Source of the DNA: an uncultured Lachnospiraceae bacterium
Lineage (GTDB): Bacteria > Bacillota > Clostridia > Lachnospirales > Lachnospiraceae
DNA: 64,000 nt
Assembly (NCBI GenBank): GCA_910586755.1
Contig: CAJUJM010000048.1
Span: forward strand, 1-64,000
Reading direction: 5' to 3'
Made by a program: the position numbers and the translations under genes. Under the pieces are notes generated by a model. That model did no database searches, was not told where the DNA came from, and was given only the letters and a program-made list of their open reading frames with translations. This document shows positions 59,317 through 64,000 of this stretch, piece after piece (positions within the stretch are counted from its first letter, which is position 1; each line of letters starts with the position of its first letter).

Positions 59317-59805
59317 ATGAATCTTTTGATACATGATTTGGAAAAATGTCCTTTCCAGAATTTAAGAAATGATTTTGAAATAATTAATACCAATGTGAAA
59401 GCAGCGCCATGTCAGGGCTGCTTTCAGTGCTGGACAAGAAATGCTGGGTATTGTATATATGCAGATAAATTTCAACACAGCGGAGCTGTGATTGGCAATA
59501 GTGAAAATATTGTAATTGTCAGCAAAATTTGTTACGGCGGCTACAGCCCTTCCGTCAAACGCTTCCTGGACAGAAGCATATCCGACAGCTTGCCGTTCCT
59601 TACATTTCGCAAAGGCAAAACCTATCATATCAACCGCTATAAGATAAGGCGGAATTTAACCGTGTATTTTTATGGTGAGTGCAGCAGCTTTGAACAGGAA
59701 ACCGCGGCAGAATATGTGGCCTGCCATGCCGTCAACATGGATGCCGGCACACACAAAATTATTTTCACAGAACATTTGGAGAATTTAGGAGAAATCCACC
59801 TATGA
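59317..59805 (+). CDS. Flavodoxin-like protein
   Basis: 162 residues, predicted NAD(P)H-dependent FMN reductase/flavodoxin fold. The CQGCFQCWTRNAGYC cluster near 33-47 and the YGGYSPSVKRFLDR segment are typical of clostridial flavodoxin-family reductases. The usual N-terminal phosphate-binding loop (G-S-P-R type) is shortened to LIHDLEKCPFQNL, so FMN binding may be weakened. It overlaps the next gene by 4 nt, indicating a working pair. Substrate unknown. Confidence 0.75.
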   Translation: MNLLIHDLEKCPFQNLRNDFEIINTNVKAAPCQGCFQCWTRNAGYCIYADKFQHSGAVIGNSENIVIVSKICYGGYSPSVKRFLDRSISDSLPFLTFRKGKTYHINRYKIRRNLTVYFYGECSSFEQETAAEYVACHAVNMDAGTHKIIFTEHLENLGEIHL

Positions 59806-60539
59806 AAACGTTGATATTAAACGGAAGCCCCAAAAAGAAAAGCAGTACCTCTAAATTTCTCGGCAGAATGGCGGGCCTGTTTCTGGCCGGCTGCAAAGTA
59901 CAGTACGCCTCTCTGCGTACCAAAAGCCAGTACCCCGAAATTATGGAACAGCTTAAAGAGATTGATGCCCTTATATTGGCGGCGCCTTTGTATGTAGACG
60001 GCATTCCCTCCCATGTTCTGGAATTTTTGCAAGAGGCAGAGGAATTTTGCTTAAAAAACGGCTGTCATTTTTTCGTATATGCAATATCAAACAACGGCTT
60101 TATCGAAGGTATCCATAACAAGTCCCATTTAAAAATGTATGAGTGCTGGTGCAGGCGGGCAGGCCTTACATGGGGCGGCGGCATTGGCGTTGGCGGAGGC
60201 GAGATGTTCCATTGTCTTGCAATTTATTATCCCATTGCTTTTTTCGTACTGATCGCAATCATTCTTATCAAATATGCAATGGGAACAGGGATTACATTCT
60301 CTGACTGGCTGCCCCTTGTAAAAAATATCGGGATATATCTGTTCTTTAACTGCGGCGTGTTTTATTGTATGGCGCGGCTGTCCGCAAGTGTGCGAAAACT
60401 TCGTCAAGTAAAAAACCGTTACACCCGCATTATGGTTCCCGGGTTTTTATTTATACCTATAGCAGATATTTTTATGACCCTTACCGCATTATTCAATGGC
60501 AAAATTATTTTTATGTTATTAAAAAAAGATAGCTGGTAA
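59802..60539 (+). CDS. Flavodoxin-like protein with C-terminal membrane segments
   Basis: 245 residues. The N-terminal 140 residues are a flavodoxin-like domain: LILNGSPKKKSSTSKF is the FMN phosphate loop and LILAAPLYVDGIPSHVLEFL the second contact. Unusually, the C-terminal 100 residues hold three hydrophobic segments (about 145-162, 175-192, 210-235), placing the flavin domain at the membrane. It overlaps the preceding flavodoxin-like gene by 4 nt. The two may form a membrane-bound reductase, but the partner and substrate are unknown. Confidence 0.75.
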   Translation: MKTLILNGSPKKKSSTSKFLGRMAGLFLAGCKVQYASLRTKSQYPEIMEQLKEIDALILAAPLYVDGIPSHVLEFLQEAEEFCLKNGCHFFVYAISNNGFIEGIHNKSHLKMYECWCRRAGLTWGGGIGVGGGEMFHCLAIYYPIAFFVLIAIILIKYAMGTGITFSDWLPLVKNIGIYLFFNCGVFYCMARLSASVRKLRQVKNRYTRIMVPGFLFIPIADIFMTLTALFNGKIIFMLLKKDSW

Positions 60540-60542
60540 AGA

Positions 60543-60566
60543 GCAGGGGGTTGTCCTGCCCCCTGC
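60543..60566. terminator. Hairpin between convergent genes
   Basis: GCAGGGGG pairs perfectly with CCCCCTGC around an 8-nt loop, between the flavodoxin (plus) and hsp20 (minus) stop codons. It lacks a strong U-tract. Confidence 0.65.
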
Positions 60567-60586
60567 CTGTCATCGGTTTCAGTCTA

Positions 60587-61060
60587 TTACTCAATGGCAA
60601 TATATTTCTTTTCTTCAACCTGCGGCTGATTCTTTTCCGCCTTTGGCACATTCAGCTTCAACACGCCGCCTTCATACTTTGCATGGATATCTTCCTCCTT
60701 AATATCCTCTCCAACATAGAATGACCTGCTCATGCTGCCTGCATAACGCTCCCGGCGGACAAACTTTCCGGTTTTCGTTTCTTTCTCATCTTTGTCGAAC
60801 CCCTTCGCCGCAGTAATCACCAGATATCCGTCCCTCAGTTCCAGAGAAAGCTCATCTTTTTTAAAACCGGGCAGATCAATATCTACCTCAAAATGGTCAT
60901 CATGTTCCCGCACATCTGTTTTCATCATGTTCGTCGCATGGCGCCCGTACAGCTTTCTCTGTGCTTTCTGCATTGCCTTGTCATCCAACATAGGGAAATT
61001 AAAAATGTCATCAAAGAAATCATCAAATAAGTTCTCTCCAAAAATACTAGGTGTCATCAT
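60587..61060 (-). CDS. Hsp20/alpha-crystallin small heat shock protein
   Basis: 157-residue holdase chaperone. The alpha-crystallin domain spans about 40-148 (DVREHDDHFEVDIDLPGFKKDEL, YLVITAAKG, GSMSRSFYVGEDI, GGVLKLNVPKAE). The C-terminus has an I-x-I-like anchor (YIAIE). A phenylalanine- and aspartate-rich N-terminus (ENLFDDFFDDIF) is typical of clostridial members. Upstream lie a CIRCE operator and a vegetative promoter, so HrcA control is likely. Confidence 0.95.
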   Translation of the reverse strand: MMTPSIFGENLFDDFFDDIFNFPMLDDKAMQKAQRKLYGRHATNMMKTDVREHDDHFEVDIDLPGFKKDELSLELRDGYLVITAAKGFDKDEKETKTGKFVRRERYAGSMSRSFYVGEDIKEEDIHAKYEGGVLKLNVPKAEKNQPQVEEKKYIAIE

Positions 61061-61169
61061 AAGTCATCTCTCCTTTTTTATCAGACTAAAACCAATTTGC
61101 TAACTGGAACTGTGGATATTGGAAAGAAGTGATCTACCTTGTTCTTTTCGTTCCATCTGTTCTATTAAT

Positions 61170-61211
61170 GTTATAGCACCATTATTAGCACTTGTCAAGT
61201 ATGAGTGCTAA
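61170..61211 (-). promoter_or_regulatory. CIRCE operator and promoter of hsp20
   Basis: TTAGCACTT-N9-GAGTGCTAA (61185-61211) differs from the CIRCE consensus by one base. On the minus strand the promoter is -35 TTGACA (61193-61198), 17-bp spacer, -10 TATAAC (61170-61175). The -35 lies inside the operator loop, so HrcA binding would block RNA polymerase. Confidence 0.9.
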
Positions 61212-61325
61212 TAATTTTTGTGAATTTTTTGTGTCCAATGACAGGCAAAAAGCCGGGCTTCTTCCAAATTTTCTGCAAACAGGAAAACTTACGGTTTTCG
61301 CGGTTTATCAGCTTTACTGCCAGCG

Positions 61326-62231
61326 TTACCAGACAAACATATTTACCACCAGCCCGGTTATATAAGAAAACGCCATAATAAATCCTAAATACAGCAGAAA
61401 TCTTCTTGTACCAAGAACAATTTTTACCGCCCCAAGATTGGTTATCTTTGTAGCAGGCCCGGTGATCATAAAAGCCGCTGCGCTCCCCATGCCCATGCCA
61501 TCTGACAGCCATTGTATCAGGAGCGGGATGGTTCCGCCGCCGCAGGCGTAAAGCGGTACGCCGATGGTAGCCGCCAAAAGAACGCCAAACCCCTGGTTTT
61601 CACCGAAAATCCCGCTGATCCATTCAGCCGGAACATACCGCTGAAATATTGCAGATAATGCAATCCCAAAAAGGAAATACAACCCGGTTGCCTTGACATT
61701 TCGCCAAAGGTTCTTCAAAAACCGGATCAGGAGATTGGGATCAATGTCTTTATTTTTCGGTTCCTCAAAACCGGAAAAGTCAAAAAAGCCCTTTCCCTTA
61801 TAAAACCACCTGAGAAAAAGCCCCGTCAGCACACCGCACAGAAAGCAGGATAAAATACGGACGGTGAGCGCTGCTGTTCCAAGCGCCGTACTGTAAATAA
61901 TAAGCTGCGGATTAAGAAGGATGGAGCTCATCATAAATGCCGCCAGCCAGTCATCCCGGATTCCGCTTTTAGAAAAAGAGGCAGCAATGGGAATCGTTCC
62001 ATACATACACAGCGGTGAGGCAATCCCTAACATACTGGCCGCAAAAATTCCTAAAATACCAAGCCTTTTTTCTCTAAGTGCCCGGAATGTACCGTGAATC
62101 CGCTCTTTCAGGAATACGGAAACCACCGAGCCAAGCGCCATGCCTAAAACCCAATAGGGAAAAATCTGACCAAGCTGCAATTCAAAATAATACCAGAGAT
62201 ATACAAATTCTCTGTGAAGCGTTTTCGCCAT
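61326..62231 (-). CDS. Permease, ArsP/DUF318 family
   Basis: 301 residues with about eight membrane helices. Family motifs: GIASPLCMYGTIPIAASF near 72 and GVPLYACGGGTIPLLIQWL near 230, each with a Cys that may contact a metal or metalloid, then FMITGPATKITNLGAVKIV. Relatives export organoarsenicals or other thiophilic compounds. No arsenic gene is adjacent, so the substrate is open. Confidence 0.85.
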   Translation of the reverse strand: MAKTLHREFVYLWYYFELQLGQIFPYWVLGMALGSVVSVFLKERIHGTFRALREKRLGILGIFAASMLGIASPLCMYGTIPIAASFSKSGIRDDWLAAFMMSSILLNPQLIIYSTALGTAALTVRILSCFLCGVLTGLFLRWFYKGKGFFDFSGFEEPKNKDIDPNLLIRFLKNLWRNVKATGLYFLFGIALSAIFQRYVPAEWISGIFGENQGFGVLLAATIGVPLYACGGGTIPLLIQWLSDGMGMGSAAAFMITGPATKITNLGAVKIVLGTRRFLLYLGFIMAFSYITGLVVNMFVW

Positions 62232-62320
62232 CCTTCACCACCTCCCGGCCTTGCATTTTTGTATCCATGGCTGCCATATGCACCAGAATTTTCCGCTTCC
62301 TGTCTTTCTACACCGCTTTC

Positions 62321-62600
62321 TTATTTCTTCCAGTGGTTTCCAAAGCTGTTCTGTTCCGATTCTACATGGCCTCTATGACCATAAACTGTACAGGCGTCCA
62401 AAGCTGCCTCCAGTTCTGAAAATTCTTCCTTTGTCAGTTCCACATTCCATGCGCCCAGGTTTTCTTTGGAAAGCTGTGGGACAAACTTCCTCACATCGTC
62501 CCCTTCAAATTTTGTTTCAGCCGTCACCTTTCCGGACAACAGGCCGCTGGCAATCGGAGAAAAGGGAACCGCGCCAATCTGCATGGAGAGCATTTTTCAT
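62321..62600 (-). pseudogene. Aldo/keto reductase remnant
   Basis: The last part of an aldo/keto reductase, about 90 codons. It starts abruptly at QIGAVPFSPIASGLLSGKVT, lacking about 230 N-terminal residues. It is also joined inside: FVPQLSKEN runs straight into LGAWNVELTKEEF, whereas intact enzymes have about 55 residues between these segments. The two junction halves share a KEN-L sequence, suggesting recombination between short repeats. It retains the natural C-terminus. Non-functional. Confidence 0.8.
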
Positions 62601-62619
62601 GCAAGCCAAAGCCAACAGA

Positions 62620-63660
62620 TTACTCATCTATATTCACCAGCTGATATTCCCGGCTTCCAAGGCCGATTTTCTCTGCCTGCTCCAGCGTATGCAGTCCGTT
62701 GCGGGATTCAATCCTGCCTATTAGCGACTGCCCGTCTTCCGCTTCATATACAAGGTCAACACACGCCTGATCCAGCGCCACGGGATCAAAAGAAGCCAAA
62801 ATACCGATGTCGTGCATATCCGGCTCGGCGGGGTTTCCGTCACAATCACAGTCCACAGACAGGCGGTTCATCACATTGATATACAGGATCTTCCCATCCA
62901 GATAATCCGCAACTGACTTCCCGGCTTCTGCCATAGATTCCAGAAAGGCATCCTGATCTCCGCCCCACATGCTCCCGCCGGCGCCGCCGCTGTGGATATG
63001 CGCTTTCCCTTCGGAGGATGCAATTCCAATGGAAATATTTTTAATTGCACCCCCGAATCCTGCCATTGCATGGCCTTTAAAATGGGATAAAATCACATAA
63101 TGATCATAATTTGCAAAGTTAGCGCCCACATAGTTTTCCGTCAGGTTATCACCGACTTCCACTGGAAGTGTCATGGATCCGTTTTCATCCATAATATCCA
63201 CATCTGCGATTGCGGTATACCCATGATCCTCCGCCACCTGATAGTGCATTGCCGTATTTGCCCTTGAACCTCCATAAGCCGTATTGCACTCTACGATGGT
63301 TGGCTCCTCAAAAGACATGACAAAATCCCCGATAAGGTCAGTGTGCAGATAATTACTCCCCGGCTCTCCCGTGGACAGCTTAACCGCAATCCTGCCGGAC
63401 GGCGATGCGCCCAGCGCTTCATAAACTGCCATAAGGCTTTCCGCACTGATTTCGGTTGTCATATAGACAATGGGGAAACTCTCACTTTCCAACTTCTCCT
63501 GTTCTGCATTCTCGCTGTCCTGCACAGGCTGCTGTCCCTGGGAAGGCGCATCCGGCGTCTGCCTGTCCCTTAGGTTCACACTACCTGCCTGCCCGCATCC
63601 GGCAAGTAACAACACAGTCATTGCCGAAGCCAAAATCACTCTAATCATTTTTCTTTTCAT
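62620..63660 (-). CDS. DUF362 domain lipoprotein
   Basis: 346 residues. The signal peptide ends in a lipobox (LLLAGC), so it is surface-anchored. The DUF362 domain covers about 60-340 (VAVKLSTGEPGSNYLH-type segment, VECNTAYGGSRANTAMHYQ, YVILSHFKGHAMAGFGGAIKN, GGDQDAFLESMAEAGK). No ferredoxin cysteines are present; CDCDG near 275 is a possible metal site. Role unknown. Next to flavodoxin and aldo/keto reductase genes. Its ribosome binding site is half of an 11-bp inverted repeat whose other half lies 89 nt upstream. Confidence 0.82.
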   Translation of the reverse strand: MKRKMIRVILASAMTVLLLAGCGQAGSVNLRDRQTPDAPSQGQQPVQDSENAEQEKLESESFPIVYMTTEISAESLMAVYEALGASPSGRIAVKLSTGEPGSNYLHTDLIGDFVMSFEEPTIVECNTAYGGSRANTAMHYQVAEDHGYTAIADVDIMDENGSMTLPVEVGDNLTENYVGANFANYDHYVILSHFKGHAMAGFGGAIKNISIGIASSEGKAHIHSGGAGGSMWGGDQDAFLESMAEAGKSVADYLDGKILYINVMNRLSVDCDCDGNPAEPDMHDIGILASFDPVALDQACVDLVYEAEDGQSLIGRIESRNGLHTLEQAEKIGLGSREYQLVNIDE

Positions 63661-63668
63661 GAGAAATA

Positions 63669-63779
63669 CCTTCCCCTCTACTCCGAAGGCTCCATAAGCC
63701 TGCCATTCTCATCCCTGCCAAAATACCTGAAAAACTCTCACGCCTCTTCCTCCATGTTAAAACTAACAAGAGGGGAAGG
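63669..63779 (-). promoter_or_regulatory. Long-range inverted repeat covering the DUF362 ribosome binding site
   Basis: CCTTCCCCTCT (63669-63679) and AGAGGGGAAGG (63769-63779) are perfect 11-bp complements. In the minus-strand mRNA the second-made arm contains the ribosome binding site of the DUF362 gene. Pairing would hide it. Confidence 0.55.
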
Positions 63780-63786
63780 CCATCTC

Positions 63787-64000
63787 CTACAGCGACTTCC
63801 CCAGTTCATAAGCCTGCTTCGGAAACTCCGTTGCCCTCGTCATGGAAACTGTACCGCATCCCATTCCCAGAATCTGCCCCTGATCCTGAAAATCAAGATA
63901 CCTGCACAAAGTCTCATAATGGGACTGAATATCCTTCATCGTCCACTCCCTGCTGTCCCACGCTGCCACAATCAGCGCCGTTTTCACTCTCTTTCCTGTG
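63787..64000 (-). CDS. Flavodoxin family protein, 3' part only
   Basis: The C-terminal 70 or so residues of a flavodoxin-like oxidoreductase; the 5' part lies beyond the right edge of the window. The GKRVKTALIVAAWDS strand followed by a SHYETLCRYLDFQDQGQILGMG helix-strand and a C-terminal PKQAYELGKSL helix matches clostridial NAD(P)H-dependent FMN reductases. A GTG (63985-63987) could be mistaken for a start, but the frame stays open to the window edge. Confidence 0.7.
   Translation of the reverse strand, partial: TGKRVKTALIVAAWDSREWTMKDIQSHYETLCRYLDFQDQGQILGMGCGTVSMTRATEFPKQAYELGKSL

Overview
The window reads as a stretch of chromosome from an anaerobic, mid-G+C Firmicute, most likely a gut Lachnospiraceae (Clostridium cluster XIVa). 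This rests on the gene neighbourhoods greA-lysS, hprK-murB-rapZ-whiA-HPr and dnaE-pfkA, clear AGGAGG-type ribosome binding sites, consensus vegetative promoters, and the absence of oxygen-dependent enzymes. There are no rRNA or tRNA genes. Almost everything is on the minus strand.

Layout. (1) 1-2,231: the 3' flank of lysS, which may be the edge of an integrated element, then the greA-lysS operon. (2) 2,335-9,300: one operon with a consensus promoter encoding an L-cysteine desulfidase-like enzyme, a cystine-type SDF symporter, a CoA-disulfide-reductase-like flavoprotein, an AbgT transporter and an M24 peptidase. I read it as import, reduction and breakdown of sulfur amino acids or small peptides. 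A YheO-like regulator lies beside it in an operon with dusB. (3) 11,350-22,690: housekeeping core (uvrC, hprK, murB, rapZ, whiA, a Crh-like HPr lacking His15, dnaE, pfkA). (4) 22,700-28,820: DUF4015 lipoprotein, DUF1846 protein, nitroreductase, ftsH and a small unknown protein. (5) 28,900-36,040: a TRAP transporter with a YesM/YesN-type two-component system and a second, apparently membrane-anchored solute-binding protein. (6) 36,090-40,860: a FeoA-FeoB fusion under a metal-repressor-like operator, and a chemoreceptor. (7) 40,880-41,903: a short IS30-derived element with perfect 35-bp ends and a 4-bp target duplication, carrying only part of a transposase. (8) 41,918-44,560: a large SLH-anchored surface protein whose promoter abuts 13 copies of a tetranucleotide repeat.

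(9) 44,698-58,978 is the most coherent accessory block: a nitrate respiration or assimilation island. It holds a NarB/NapA-type molybdoenzyme, a four-cluster ferredoxin, a NAD(P)H flavoprotein, a TDT-family anion channel, a Crp/Fnr regulator with a matching dyad at about -41.5, and full molybdenum support (mobA, moeA, mobB, moaA, MOSC-MogA fusion, modABC, moaC and a Cys-tailed molybdopterin-binding protein). A structured leader plus intrinsic terminator precedes mobA and looks like a cofactor-sensing attenuator.

(10) 58,979-64,000: two flavodoxin-like proteins (one with membrane segments), Hsp20 under a CIRCE operator, an ArsP-type permease, a decayed aldo/keto reductase, a DUF362 lipoprotein and the 3' end of another flavodoxin gene cut by the window edge.

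All family assignments come from reading motifs by eye; no database search was run.
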